From Iamia sp963728655 (GTDB taxonomy: Bacteria; Actinomycetota; Acidimicrobiia; Acidimicrobiales; Iamiaceae), in NCBI GenBank assembly GCA_963728655.1, contig CAVSLD010000002.1, forward strand, positions 806,001 through 870,000: a stretch of 64,000 nt of DNA, read 5' to 3'. The notes beneath the pieces are model-generated. The model made no database searches. It saw nothing but the letters and a program-made list of their open reading frames with translations, and was not told where the DNA came from. The translations under genes and the position numbers were made by a program. Positions 1 through 7,495 of this stretch are shown here, piece by piece; the stretch's first letter is position 1, and every line of letters starts with the position of its first letter.

Positions 1-565
1 TGACGTCACCCAGGCGGACCAGGGTGGAGGCGATCCACCCGCCCATGGCGGCGAAGTGCGAGTCGAGGACGGAGCCGTCGGCCAGCACCTCCTCCTCCAC
101 GTCGTAGGACCCCTCGTAGGACACCTCGACGGCGTACTCCTCGGGCTCGAGGTCGGCGTCGAAGACCGTCTCGACGGTGGGGCTGGAGCGCTGGAGGGTC
201 TCGTCGCCGATGGGCGAGGACTCCTCGGGCAGGGTGGCCAGCAGGTCGGCGACCGCCGGGGTGGTGGCCAGGCGCTGCACCCGCATGACGATCTCGATCT
301 CGATCCGGGGCGGCTCGTCGAGCTCCTCGCCGATGTACCAGGAGCGGTAGGCGGTCTGGGCCCAGGTGGGCCAGTCGAGGGTGATGTCGGCCCGGGTGCG
401 GGGCGGCGTGCCCTCGCCGGGGAGGCTGTAGGAGGTCTCCCAGGTGAGGTCGCCCAGCAGGACGTCGGCCTGGAACCGCTCCTCGAAGGCCTGGCGCTCC
501 AGGAAGGCCGACTCCATGGCGTCGCGCAGGGCGCCGATGGCGTCGGTGAAGACGTGGTCGAGCAT
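1..565 (-). CDS. hypothetical protein, C-terminus cut by window edge
   Basis: The reading frame is open on the minus strand from an ATG at 565 down to base 1, about 188 codons without a stop, so the C-terminus lies outside the window. The protein is acidic and soluble-looking, with a helical N-terminus (MLDHVFTDAIGALRDAMES) and many Glu/Asp pairs. No signal peptide, membrane segment or familiar motif is seen. The third-position GC pattern and long open frame support real coding. Upstream (566-837) is a 272-base gap before the broken VOC gene in which nothing is recognised. I do not recognise the family. Confidence 0.6.
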   Translation of the reverse strand, partial: MLDHVFTDAIGALRDAMESAFLERQAFEERFQADVLLGDLTWETSYSLPGEGTPPRTRADITLDWPTWAQTAYRSWYIGEELDEPPRIEIEIVMRVQRLATTPAVADLLATLPEESSPIGDETLQRSSPTVETVFDADLEPEEYAVEVSYEGSYDVEEEVLADGSVLDSHFAAMGGWIASTLVRLGDV

Positions 566-837
566 CAGGGACGCCGGGCGAGGCCGGACCGGTCCGGAGG
601 GGCGGGGCAGGACGTGCGGGCGCTCACCCCTGCGACCCTAGGCCCGCGACCCGCGGCCCGTGCCTCCGGGCGCAGGCGTCACGGGGTGCCAGGAGCCCGA
701 GCCGATGGGCGCGGCCCACCAGGCACGCACGGCACGGCGGAGACCCCGCCGCGGCGACGGCCCTGTCCGCTGAGGCTCCAGGCACCGCGTGACGTCCGAG
801 CTCGGTCGGCCCGGCACCGCGCGACCAGCGCGAGGGA

Positions 838-1498
838 TCAAGGACGTGGGGGGCGGGGCGACATGAGCGCCAGCGGGGTGCGCAGCCCGAGGTCCTGGTG
901 GCGGATGCTGGCGATGGAGCGCCCGGCCTGGACGGCCTCCCGCACCGGCGACAGCCGGGGGCCCAGGGCGGCCGCCGAGGCGGCCAGGTCCGGGGCCACC
1001 AGGGCCAGCCCGAAGGAGCGCACCCCCGCGCCGGGCGTCGCGGCCGGCCGTGGGTCGGGCCCACCACCTCGAGCACCAGCTCGCCGACCACGAAGAACGC
1101 CTGCACCACCGGGTCGCCGGTCGGGCCGACGTGGTCCCGACGCCGTCGCTCGACCAGGCCGAGGCGGGACGCGGCCGTGGCCGTGCGGTCCAGGTCGTCG
1201 GTGAGCAGCACGATGTGGTCGACCTGGGTCGACGCCGTTGGGGTGGGTCGCCGGAGAGCACGGCGGCTCGTCGGCGATGCGGGTGGGCAGGCCGTCGAGG
1301 GCCGGGGGTGCCTCGTCGACCAGGCCCCGCAGCGACCAGCCCACGACGGCCTCGCCCGCGTCGGGTCCCACCAGCGCGCACTCGCACCCCGCCGATGCGG
1401 GAGGTGCGTCGTCGTCCACCGCGAAGCCCGCCCGCGCCCAGCCCTCCGGGCTCCTCGGCCACGTCGAGGGCCACGACCTCCGGGGTGGTCTCGTGCAC
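838..1498 (-). pseudogene. VOC (glyoxalase-like) protein, frameshifted
   Basis: Glyoxalase/VOC-fold protein read through three frames. It starts at GTG 1498 (HETTPEVVALDVAEEP), shifts near 1453 to continue EGWARAGFAVDDD..., shifts near 1240 into the block HIVLLTDDLDRTATA..FFVVGELVLEVVGP, and shifts near 1045 into VRSFGLALVAPDL...HQDLGLRTPLALMSPR, ending at TGA 838-840. Taken together the pieces form one plausible two-half VOC protein of about 220 residues. The hexamer TACGGT (1505-1510 on the minus strand) six bases before the GTG supports that start and a leaderless transcript. Three shifts in one short gene mean either a true pseudogene or sequence error; similar shifts elsewhere in the window favour error. 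The substrate cannot be inferred. Confidence 0.65.
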
Positions 1499-1536
1499 CG
1501 CGCCACCGTACGGCCCCCGCTGCGCCCGCCCCCGCC

Positions 1537-1588
1537 CGTACTGGTGAGGTCTCCCCGTCGCCGACGACCGGGAGACCTCACCAGTACG
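1537..1588. repeat. long perfect inverted repeat (19-bp arms)
   Basis: Left arm 1537-1555 (begins CGTACTGGTGAGG) and right arm 1570-1588 are exact reverse complements, 19 of 19 bases, around a 14-base loop. It lies between the start of the broken VOC gene and tRNA-Pro. It may act as a terminator-like hairpin, a protein-binding palindrome or a REP-type element. The core GTACTGGTG recurs at 36283 and 36345. Confidence 0.8.
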
Positions 1589-1633
1589 AGATCGGTCGGG
1601 AGGCCGGCGGGGGTGGCAGTACCGTGGCGCCGA

Positions 1634-1710
1634 CTGGCCGTGGCGCAGCTTGGTAGCGCACCTGCTTTGGGAGCAGGGGGTCGGGAGTTCGAATCTCCCC
1701 GGCCAGACCA
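1634..1710 (+). tRNA. tRNA-Pro (anticodon TGG)
   Basis: Full cloverleaf. The acceptor arms CTGGCCG (1634-1640) and CGGCCAG (1700-1706) pair perfectly. The D stem is GCGC/GCGC, and the anticodon stem CCTGC/GCAGG encloses the loop TTTGGGA with anticodon TGG (1668-1670). The T arm is GGGAG-TTCGAAT-CTCCC, followed by discriminator A and an encoded CCA. It reads CCA and, by wobble, other proline codons. It stands alone, followed by a short CCAA-type repeat. Confidence 0.97.
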
Positions 1711-1736
1711 ACCAACCAACCAACCACCCACCCACC
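1708..1736. repeat. CCAA/CCAC short tandem repeat
   Basis: Directly after the tRNA 3' CCA the sequence repeats CCAA four times and then CCAC about three times. It may be slippage-prone. No function is evident. Confidence 0.7.
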
Positions 1737-1826
1737 GTCTCGGTCGACGGCGAGGTGGTGGCCGAGGCCACCCGGCCGCTGAGCCCGCCTGACCGAGGAC
1801 ACGGGGGTCGCCCCCGGGGGTGATCC

Positions 1827-2165
1827 TCAGGTGGCGCGGCGCCGACGGGGGACCCGCACCAGCACCCGGTAGGTGCCGGCGACCGGGACGGCCCCGAACT
1901 CGCGGGAGTCGGCCCGGGTGGCCCCGGCGTTGTCGGACCCCACCAGCATGGTCGCGTCGGGTCGGACCTCGGTGACCCGCTTCACCAGCCAACGCCCCCG
2001 GTGCCAGGGGTGGGGCAGGATCCGGAGCTGGCCGACCCGGGCCCGGCCCCAGGGGGTGGCGACCAGCCCCTGGCCGGCGACGAGGGTCGGCTCCATGGAC
2101 CGGTCGGCGACGACGAAGCGCCGGAGCGGGGTCCTCCGGACCCGCGACGACCCGGTGGGACCCAC
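1827..2165 (-). CDS. sodX: nickel-type superoxide dismutase maturation protease SodX
   Basis: Small S26 (signal-peptidase-like) serine protease of about 112 residues that removes the SodN leader so that His1 of the nickel hook is exposed. Visible features are SMEPTL with the nucleophilic Ser, the conserved Lys in WLVKRVTEV, and a later GSDNAGATRADSREFG block (the GDN-like S26 box). It lacks the N-terminal membrane anchor of true signal peptidases, as is usual for SodX. I choose GTG 2165 because the hexamer TACACT lies eight bases upstream in the leaderless pattern common here; a GTG at 2204 is also in frame. It is divergent from sodN, its presumed substrate. Confidence 0.85.
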   Translation of the reverse strand: MGPTGSSRVRRTPLRRFVVADRSMEPTLVAGQGLVATPWGRARVGQLRILPHPWHRGRWLVKRVTEVRPDATMLVGSDNAGATRADSREFGAVPVAGTYRVLVRVPRRRRAT

Positions 2166-2225
2166 GTGATCAGAGTGTATGTTCGACCACCAGACGGATC
2201 GCACGCTCTGACAAGGGAGTCACCC
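2166..2225. promoter_or_regulatory. divergent sodX/sodN promoter region
   Basis: The 60-base gap carries two back-to-back -10-like hexamers that overlap: TACACT for sodX (minus strand, 2174-2179) and TATGTT for sodN (2178-2183). The sodN side also has a Shine-Dalgarno sequence AAGGGAG at 2213-2219. Overlapping promoters suggest shared control, and a nickel-responsive repressor would be the obvious candidate, but no clear palindrome is visible. Confidence 0.5.
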
Positions 2226-2648
2226 ATGCTCGACAAGCTCTTCTCCGGCGCCACCGAGGCCCACGCCCACTGCGACCTCTACTGCGGCGTGTACGACCCG
2301 GCCCAGGCCAAGATCGAGGCGCTGTCCTGCGTCAAGATCGCCAAGAAGTACGCCGACTCCGACGACGAGGTCTTCCGGGCCCGCTCGATCTTCCTCAAGG
2401 AGGAGCGGGCCGAGATCTGCAAGCACCACCTGATGGTGCTGTGGGCCGACTTCTTCGCCCCGCCCCACTTCGAGGAGTTCCCGCAGCTCCACGAGCTGTT
2501 CTGGAAGGCCACCCACCAGGCCGGCGAGGCCAAGAAGTCCATGGACCCCGCCGTCAGCCAGCAGCTGGTCGACTACATCGACGAGATCGCCGGCATCTTC
2601 TGGCAGACCGACAAGGCCAAGGACATGGGCGTCTACCCGCCCAGCTGA
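2226..2648 (+). CDS. sodN: nickel superoxide dismutase SodN
   Basis: Ni-containing superoxide dismutase converting superoxide to oxygen and hydrogen peroxide in the cytoplasm; the family is a homohexamer of four-helix bundles. The 140-residue precursor has a 14-residue leader (MLDKLFSGATEAHA) followed by the mature nickel hook HCDLYCGVYDPAQA. His15, Cys16 and Cys20 are the expected ligands, with the hook Tyr at 23. The hook is unusual in having Tyr19 where the canonical form HCDLPCGVY has the cis-proline (Pro5 of the mature protein). The rest (helices with KIAKKYADSDDEVFRARSI and a C-terminal DKAKDMGVYPPS) is typical. The ATG is preceded by AAGGGAG. sodX is divergent upstream and a strong hairpin follows. 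Confidence 0.96.
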   Translation: MLDKLFSGATEAHAHCDLYCGVYDPAQAKIEALSCVKIAKKYADSDDEVFRARSIFLKEERAEICKHHLMVLWADFFAPPHFEEFPQLHELFWKATHQAGEAKKSMDPAVSQQLVDYIDEIAGIFWQTDKAKDMGVYPPS

Positions 2649-2691
2649 TCCGTCGGCGGCGCTCCGGCGCCACCAGCCCGAGCGACCTCGA

Positions 2692-2722
2692 CGACCGCCG
2701 GTGCCCACGGGCCCGGCGGTCG
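2692..2722 (+). terminator. hairpin downstream of sodN
   Basis: CGACCGCCGG (2692-2701) pairs perfectly with CCGGCGGTCG (2713-2722), with an inner GCCC/GGGC extension, 44 bases after the sodN stop. There is no T tract, as is usual in such GC-rich genomes, so termination is inferred from position and stem strength. Confidence 0.55.
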
Positions 2723-2805
2723 TCCGCGTCCCGGGCCGGATCGACCGACCAGGGGCGCCCACTAGGGTTGACCCAGAAGGGTGACGACGCGCGGAGGGCG
2801 CGGGT

Positions 2806-3257
2806 GTGACGGTCGCGGAGACGAGGATCACAGCGCTGGGTCGGCGCGACCTGCCCGCCATCGGCGCCCTCTTCACCGCCCACACCGGTCGTCCGGCCGA
2901 CCTCGACACGTTCGGCACCTGGGTCGACAGGTGGCCCGCGGCCGGCGCCCACGTCGACGACGACCTGGTCGGCTACGCCGTGTGCTGCGGGTTCGCGCCC
3001 GACGTCGTCGAGCTGGCGGCCCTGCTGGTGAGCCCGGGGCGCGCGGCCACGGCGTCGGAGGCGGCCTGGTGGCCCACGTGGAGGAGGCCTGCGCCCTCGA
3101 CGGTGCGGCGGCGATGGTCACGGTGGCGTCGAGCGGCTACGAGGTGCGGGGCGAGAAGCGCTCGTCGCGCCCGTTCTACGAGGGCCTCGGCTACCGCGCC
3201 GTGCTCGAGACCGATGCCACCACCGTCCTGGCCCACCACCTGCGAGGGTCACCGTGA
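2806..3257 (+). pseudogene. GNAT family N-acetyltransferase, frameshifted
   Basis: Starts at GTG 2806 after a GGAGGG ribosome site. The first frame reads VTVAETRITALGRRDLPAIGALF...VGYAVCCGFAPDVVELAALLVSP, the N-terminal half of a GNAT fold. Between about 3035 and 3055 the frame shifts, and the next frame gives the acetyl-CoA-loop-like HGVGGGLVAHVEEAC and the C-terminal FYEGLGYRAV typical of GNATs, ending at TGA 3255-3257. One missing or extra base near 3045 would restore a protein of about 150 residues. The stop overlaps the GTG of the PP-loop gene by four bases, so the two are translationally coupled. The acceptor substrate is unknown. Confidence 0.7.
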
Positions 3258-4333
3258 GCCGGCGCCCGCCCCTCGTGCTCGAGCGGTGCCGCTCCACGTC
3301 CACCTCGGCCACCGGGCGCTTCCGGGTGGGTCGCCAGGTCTCCACCGTGCGCTTCGACGGTGTGGCCCCCGATCCCCGCTCCGTGGCCGACGCCTTCCTC
3401 GCCATCGCCCGGGTCATGGGCATGGAGACCGACCAGAGCATCGTCACCCTGCCCCGGCCCAGCCGCACCTTCCGGCAGCGGGTCGACGTCCTCCAACGGG
3501 TCCACCTGTCACTCTTCCCCCAGCACCACGAGGCGCCCGTCCACGCGTGGCCGCGCCCCGACCGCCCACCCCTCCCGGAACCCGACGACCGGCGGGTGGC
3601 CGCCTTCTTCTCCGGCGGGGTCGACAGCTTCGCCCTCCTGGCCGAGCACGAGGACCGCATCGACGACCTCCTCTTCGTGCGGGGCTTCGACGTGCCGGTC
3701 CACGAGCGCGAGCGGGGCGAGGAGGTGCTGCGCACCGTGCGGGCCGCGGCCGAGGCGGTGGGCAAGCCGCTGATCATCGTCGACACCGACCTGCGCGACT
3801 TCTCCGACCCGGTCTGTGACTGGACCTGGTTCGTGTACGGCGGGCTGATCGCCACCAGCCTCCTGCTGGAGCGCACCCACCACACGGTCCTCTGCGCCGC
3901 ATCGGTGGCCGACCACCACCTGCCGGAGGAGGCCGTCCGCCTCCGCGGCACCGGGTTCGGGAACACCCGCACCCAGATGTTCATCGAGGGGCGGACCGCC
4001 ACCCGGGTCGAGAAGGTGGCGGCCGTCGCCGGTTCCGGCCTGGCCCGTGACACGCTGCGGGTGTGCTGGCAGAACGTGCCCGGCACGGTGAACTGCGGGA
4101 CCTGCCAGAAGTGCGTCCGCACCCACGCCGCCCTCGTCGCCTCGGGCGGGTCGGGGACGATCACCACCTTCCCCGCCGAGCTCGACCTGGCCGCCCTCGA
4201 GGCCCACCCGGCGGTGACCCGGTCCGACCGGGCCTACCTCAGCGAGATCCGCGACACCGCTGCGACGGCAGGCGACGGCGCCTTGGTGGCCGCCCTCGAC
4301 CGGGCCCTCGGGGTGGGGGCGACGGCGCCGTGA
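3254..4333 (+). CDS. PP-loop ATPase-fold protein with CxxC motifs (QueC-like)
   Basis: Cytoplasmic protein of 359 residues. Near residue 118 is FFSGGVDSFALL, the PP-loop of adenine-nucleotide alpha hydrolases, which adenylate a carbonyl or thiolate substrate. Near residue 280 is NCGTCQKCVRTH, a Cys cluster likely to bind zinc, placed as in QueC-like and tRNA-thiolation relatives. It is too divergent and too long at the N-terminus to be called QueC. It overlaps the GNAT gene upstream and the PGRP amidase downstream by four bases each (GTGA), forming a tight operon. A role in making a modified sugar, peptide or wall component is possible from context, but the substrate is unknown. Confidence 0.75.
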   Translation: MSRRPPLVLERCRSTSTSATGRFRVGRQVSTVRFDGVAPDPRSVADAFLAIARVMGMETDQSIVTLPRPSRTFRQRVDVLQRVHLSLFPQHHEAPVHAWPRPDRPPLPEPDDRRVAAFFSGGVDSFALLAEHEDRIDDLLFVRGFDVPVHERERGEEVLRTVRAAAEAVGKPLIIVDTDLRDFSDPVCDWTWFVYGGLIATSLLLERTHHTVLCAASVADHHLPEEAVRLRGTGFGNTRTQMFIEGRTATRVEKVAAVAGSGLARDTLRVCWQNVPGTVNCGTCQKCVRTHAALVASGGSGTITTFPAELDLAALEAHPAVTRSDRAYLSEIRDTAATAGDGALVAALDRALGVGATAP

Positions 4334-4944
4334 CCGAGGTGCGCACGGGCGGCGGGAGTGGCACCCTCGACGCCCTCTCCGCCCCGCTGGTCACGCGGGC
4401 CGAGTGGGGCGCGGAGCCGGCGCGGGCCTGGCCGGTCGAGCACGCCCGGCTGCGGGCCGTGGTGGTGCACCACACCGGCACCCGCAACGACGACCCGGAC
4501 CCGCTGGCCATGCTGCGCCGGGTCCAGCACTTCCACTCCCACGAGCGGGGCTGGGGCGACATCGGCTACTCGTTCGTGGTGCTGGAGGACGGGCGCATCG
4601 CCGAGGGGCGCACCGGCTCCGCGGTCGCGCCGGCGCCCCTCGGCGTGGTGGCCGGCCACGCCTTCGGCCACAACCCGGGCACGCTGGGCGTGGCCCTGGC
4701 CGGCCGGTTCCACCACACCACGCCCACCACCGACGCGTGGGAGTCGCTGGTCGACCTCGTGACCGCGGTGTGCCGGGCGTGCGACCTCGACCCGCTCGGC
4801 GGCCCGGTGACCCTCGAGAACGGCCGTTCCGTGCCGTCGGTGGTGGGTGGTCACCGCCACGTGGGCACGACCCCGTGCCCGGGCGACGCCCTCACCCGGG
4901 CCCTGCCGTCGCTGGCCGCGGCGGCCCACGACCACCTGCACTGA
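4330..4944 (+). CDS. PGRP-domain N-acetylmuramoyl-L-alanine amidase
   Basis: Peptidoglycan-recognition (amidase type 2) protein of 204 residues, expected to cleave the amide between MurNAc and L-Ala. The zinc-site motifs are in order: VVVHHTG near residue 40 (first His), DIGYSFVV near 78 (catalytic Tyr), GHNPGTLGVALAG near 115, and GGHRHVGTTPCPGD near 175 (second His and Cys ligand). No signal peptide or lipobox is visible, so the protein is either cytoplasmic (AmpD-like recycling) or exported by another route. GTG 4330 overlaps the stop of the PP-loop gene by four bases, and it is the last gene of the trio. Confidence 0.85.
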   Translation: MTEVRTGGGSGTLDALSAPLVTRAEWGAEPARAWPVEHARLRAVVVHHTGTRNDDPDPLAMLRRVQHFHSHERGWGDIGYSFVVLEDGRIAEGRTGSAVAPAPLGVVAGHAFGHNPGTLGVALAGRFHHTTPTTDAWESLVDLVTAVCRACDLDPLGGPVTLENGRSVPSVVGGHRHVGTTPCPGDALTRALPSLAAAAHDHLH

Positions 4945-4961
4945 CCGAGCCGACGGCGGGC

Positions 4962-5174
4962 TCAGGCGTCGGCCGGGTCGTCCTCGACGACGATGGCGCT
5001 GACCGGGCACAGCTCGGTCAGCTCCTCCATGCGCGCCCGGGAGAGGTCCTGAGCCGCGGGGAGGGCCACGGCCAGGGCCTCGGGGCCCTCCTGGTAGGCG
5101 AAGAGGTCCGGCTCCTCGAGCACGCAGGCCCCGGAGCTGACGCACTCGTCGTGGTCGACCCGGATCCGTGCCAC
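4962..5174 (-). CDS. ferredoxin, 3Fe-4S type
   Basis: A 70-residue electron carrier. The cluster ligands are in DECVSSGACV (Cys11 and Cys17) and ELCPVSAI (Cys56). Only three of the four Cys of a 4Fe-4S site are present, which is the 3Fe-4S pattern of actinobacterial ferredoxins that commonly serve cytochrome P450s. No P450 or reductase is adjacent. The GTG start at 5174 is preceded by TAGCCT with a six-base spacer (5181-5186, minus strand), suggesting a leaderless transcript. It is convergent with the PGRP amidase. Confidence 0.92.
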   Translation of the reverse strand: MARIRVDHDECVSSGACVLEEPDLFAYQEGPEALAVALPAAQDLSRARMEELTELCPVSAIVVEDDPADA

Positions 5175-5180
5175 GGGCCC

Positions 5181-5186
5181 AGGCTA
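5181..5186 (-). promoter_or_regulatory. -10 hexamer of ferredoxin gene (leaderless)
   Basis: TAGCCT on the minus strand ends six bases before GTG 5174, so transcription would begin at or next to the start codon. No clear -35 is seen. Confidence 0.5.
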
Positions 5187-5328
5187 GGGCCCACCGCCTC
5201 CGCCCGGCCCCTCCGGCCGGGGGAGCGGACGGGGGCCACCCTAAGGTCGCGGGGGTCCCCGCCGATGGGGACCGTGGGTGGGACGGCGGTCCCACCGGCA
5301 CAGGCGCGGATCCCGGAGGATGCAGGAC

Positions 5329-6468
5329 ATGGTGAGGACGACGACGCGGCGGGGGCTCGGCGGCCTCGCCCTGGCCGCTGCTGTGGTGGCCCTGCTGGCC
5401 GCCTGCGTGCCCGTCGGGCGACCGGCGACCCGGCTGGCGCCCCCCTCGCCCCGGGTGTGGGACAACAGCGACCCGGCCGTCCTGGTCGCCCCCGGCGGCG
5501 CCACCTACCTCTTCGGCTCGACCAACAACATGCGGGTGCCGGTGCGCCGCATCGACTCCTTCGGCCAGACCCTGTCCGAGAGCCAGACCCACTGGGCCCG
5601 CGACGCCCGCAACGCCATGCCCGGTGCGCCGGCCTGGGTCGACCCCGCCGAGCCCCAGATCTGGGCGCCGTCGGTGATGAAGCTCGGTGAGGAGTACGTC
5701 ATGTGGTTCTCGGCTGCCCGCCGGCCCACGTCGGGCTCGCCGATCTACGACGAGCACAACGACAAGTGCGTCGGCTGGGCCACCGCCACGTCGCCGGCCG
5801 GCCCCTACTCGGCCACCTCCAGCCCCGTGTACTGCGGCCTCCGGGCCGAGGGCGCGGTCGGCGGCCAGCCCCGCTCGAACCTGTGGGGTCGAGGGGCGCT
5901 CGACCCCGAGGTCATCCGGGGCCACGACGGCCGCCTCTACATGCTCGTCGCCCTCAGCCGGACCAAGGGCAACATCGGCGTGGTCCGCCTCGACAGCATC
6001 GGACGGGTCATCGGCGGGGTCAACGCCACGCCGACGGTGCTGGCCAGCCAGGCCTTCCCCTGGCACGACGGGACCGTGAACTCCTCGCTCGACGGCAGCG
6101 CCGCGTTCCTCGAGAACCCGTCGATGATCTACGAGCCGGCCACCGACACCTACCTGCTCTTCTACTCCGCAGGGCAGTGGTGGCGGAGCAGCTACGTCAC
6201 CGGGTTCGGCCGCTGCGCCACGCCCACGGGGCCCTGCACCCTCGACGACCGGGCTCCCATGCTCATGTCGGGCAACGGTCGCACCGGCGTGGGCGGGCTG
6301 ACCGCCTTCCGCGACGCCGGGGGCACCATGCGCGCCGCCCTCTCCTCGTGGACGGCGGGCCGGGAGGGCCAGTCCGGCTCCGTCGGCCAGTACAGCCGCC
6401 AAGGCTCGTGGGCCTCGATCGTGGTCAGCGGCTCCGACCCCGCCTCCCAGTCGGTCACCATCCGCTAG
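5329..6468 (+). CDS. glycoside hydrolase family 43-like lipoprotein
   Basis: Secreted, lipid-anchored protein of 379 residues with a five-bladed beta-propeller GH43-type fold. The signal peptide VRTTTRRGLGGLALAAAVVA ends in the lipobox LLAAC (Cys26). Candidate catalytic acids follow GH43 spacing: an early Asp in VWDNSDPAVLV, a middle Asp in ALDPEVIRG, and a Glu in FLENPSMIYE. GH43 enzymes act on arabinan, xylan or related glycans; the substrate here is unknown. ATG 5329 is chosen because GGAGGA (5315-5320) is well spaced from it; ATG 5320 is also in frame but too close. A TAAGGT hexamer near 5241 could be the promoter. The stop overlaps that of the convergent next gene. Confidence 0.8.
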   Translation: MVRTTTRRGLGGLALAAAVVALLAACVPVGRPATRLAPPSPRVWDNSDPAVLVAPGGATYLFGSTNNMRVPVRRIDSFGQTLSESQTHWARDARNAMPGAPAWVDPAEPQIWAPSVMKLGEEYVMWFSAARRPTSGSPIYDEHNDKCVGWATATSPAGPYSATSSPVYCGLRAEGAVGGQPRSNLWGRGALDPEVIRGHDGRLYMLVALSRTKGNIGVVRLDSIGRVIGGVNATPTVLASQAFPWHDGTVNSSLDGSAAFLENPSMIYEPATDTYLLFYSAGQWWRSSYVTGFGRCATPTGPCTLDDRAPMLMSGNGRTGVGGLTAFRDAGGTMRAALSSWTAGREGQSGSVGQYSRQGSWASIVVSGSDPASQSVTIR

Positions 6469-6860
6469 GCGCCCGCCCGGCGTCGGGCCCGGCCCGCACC
6501 GGCCAGGCCGGCGGCGACGCCCGCCACGGCTCCCCAGATCCCCACCGTGCGCGACCGCTCGGGCAGGCGGTCGTGCACGGCGAGCCCGCCGACCAGGTCG
6601 GCCAGGTCGGCCCCGGCGCTGGCCAGGAACCACCCGGCCGCGCCCTCACCCCGCAGCCCGGCCCGGAGCAGCAGGCCGCCGACCAGGGCGTCGCGGTAGC
6701 CCATCGAGCGCAGGAGGAGCAGGGCGGTCGGGTCCTCGGTGCGGTCCGAGGCCCACAGCCGGTTGGCCGCCACCGGGGCGACGAGGAACGACGCCCCGGA
6801 GGCCAGGCGGATCGTCCCGGCGGCGACGGCGAGCAGGTCGGTGGTGGGGGAGGAGGTCAC
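6465..6860 (-). CDS. small integral membrane protein (DUF4267-like)
   Basis: A 131-residue protein with about four hydrophobic segments (roughly residues 8-30, 44-65, 74-95 and 104-122) and an Arg-rich C-terminus (GRARRRAGA). It resembles the small DUF4267-type membrane proteins that lie beside regulators in actinobacteria, but the match is only by general pattern. GTG 6860 is the most upstream plausible start. Its stop shares bases with the stop of the GH43-like gene. Confidence 0.65.
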   Translation of the reverse strand: MTSSPTTDLLAVAAGTIRLASGASFLVAPVAANRLWASDRTEDPTALLLLRSMGYRDALVGGLLLRAGLRGEGAAGWFLASAGADLADLVGGLAVHDRLPERSRTVGIWGAVAGVAAGLAGAGRARRRAGA

Positions 6861-6936
6861 GCCCGGAGCATGCCCGGCGGGCCCGGACCCCGCCGGCCGG
6901 GCCCGGCGGGGGCGACCAGGTCCACCGTGGGCCGAC

Positions 6937-7410
6937 TCAGGCGTCGGGGTCGCTCACGGCCTGCACCACCAGGGCACGGAAGACGGCGCGGGCCGACGGG
7001 TCCAGCGGCGCCAGCACCCGGTCGCCGGCCTCGGCGGCCAGGCCCTCGAGCACGTCGAGCACCTCACGGCCACCCTCGGTGAGGGCCAGGGCGTGGCGGC
7101 GGCGGTCGTCGGGGTCGCGGCTGCGCACGACCCACCCCCGGGCCTCGAGGTCGTCGAGGAGGGCGACCATGTCCGAGGGGTGGAGCCCGATGTGGTCGCT
7201 CAGCTCCCGCTGCGAGGGGGCCCGGGCCATGTCGATGCCGCGGAGCACGGCGAAGGTGGGGGGGCGGAGGTCCTGGGGCCCGAGGACCGGGTGGTCGCGC
7301 ACCTGCTCGGCGAAGTGGCGCCGGAACCGGGCCGAGAGCCGCAGCACGCCGATGATGTCGTCGGCGGCGCGGGGGCGGGTCCGGTCGGGGGCGGGGCTGG
7401 CGGTGGCCAT
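6937..7410 (-). CDS. MarR family transcriptional regulator
   Basis: A 157-residue winged-helix dimer-type repressor. The helix-turn-helix is in SQRELSDHIGLHPSDMVALL (residues about 66-85), followed by DDLEARGWVVRSRDPDDRRRHALALT, the diagnostic MarR wing with the DxRxR motif. It is divergent from a drug-type ABC exporter operon starting at 7496, the classical arrangement of a MarR repressor and the efflux system it controls. The ATG is preceded by TACCGT (7419-7424, minus strand) with an eight-base spacer. Confidence 0.92.
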   Translation of the reverse strand: MATASPAPDRTRPRAADDIIGVLRLSARFRRHFAEQVRDHPVLGPQDLRPPTFAVLRGIDMARAPSQRELSDHIGLHPSDMVALLDDLEARGWVVRSRDPDDRRRHALALTEGGREVLDVLEGLAAEAGDRVLAPLDPSARAVFRALVVQAVSDPDA

Positions 7411-7495
7411 CGGGGACCACGGTACCCCGGTTGCCGTGTCCAGTGGAAGGCCCTATGGTTTGTAGATCCAACGACCGCCGGCGCCGGGAGGCCTC
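7411..7495. promoter_or_regulatory. divergent MarR/ABC promoter with operator palindrome
   Basis: For the ABC operon: -35 TTGCCG (7431-7436), a 17-base spacer, and -10 TATGGT (7454-7459). Immediately downstream lies the palindrome TTGTAGATCCAA (7460-7471), with matching ends TTG/CAA around a GATC-like centre, covering the predicted start of transcription, a typical place for a MarR operator. The MarR gene has its own -10, TACCGT (7419-7424, minus strand). GGGAGG precedes ATG 7496. Confidence 0.65.

Noticed and set aside
1737..1826. Peptide-like frame (VSVDGEVVAEATRPLSPP) after tRNA-Pro
   Set aside because: No start signal and too short; probably chance.
2166..2200. Possible LexA-type SOS box near TATGTTCG upstream of sodN
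   Set aside because: Only one half-site (GTTCG) is present; the CGAAC partner at the right spacing is missing.
3254..4333. Calling the PP-loop protein QueC
   Set aside because: It has the PP-loop and a Cys cluster but the N-terminal third and the rest do not match QueC, and no other queuosine genes are nearby.
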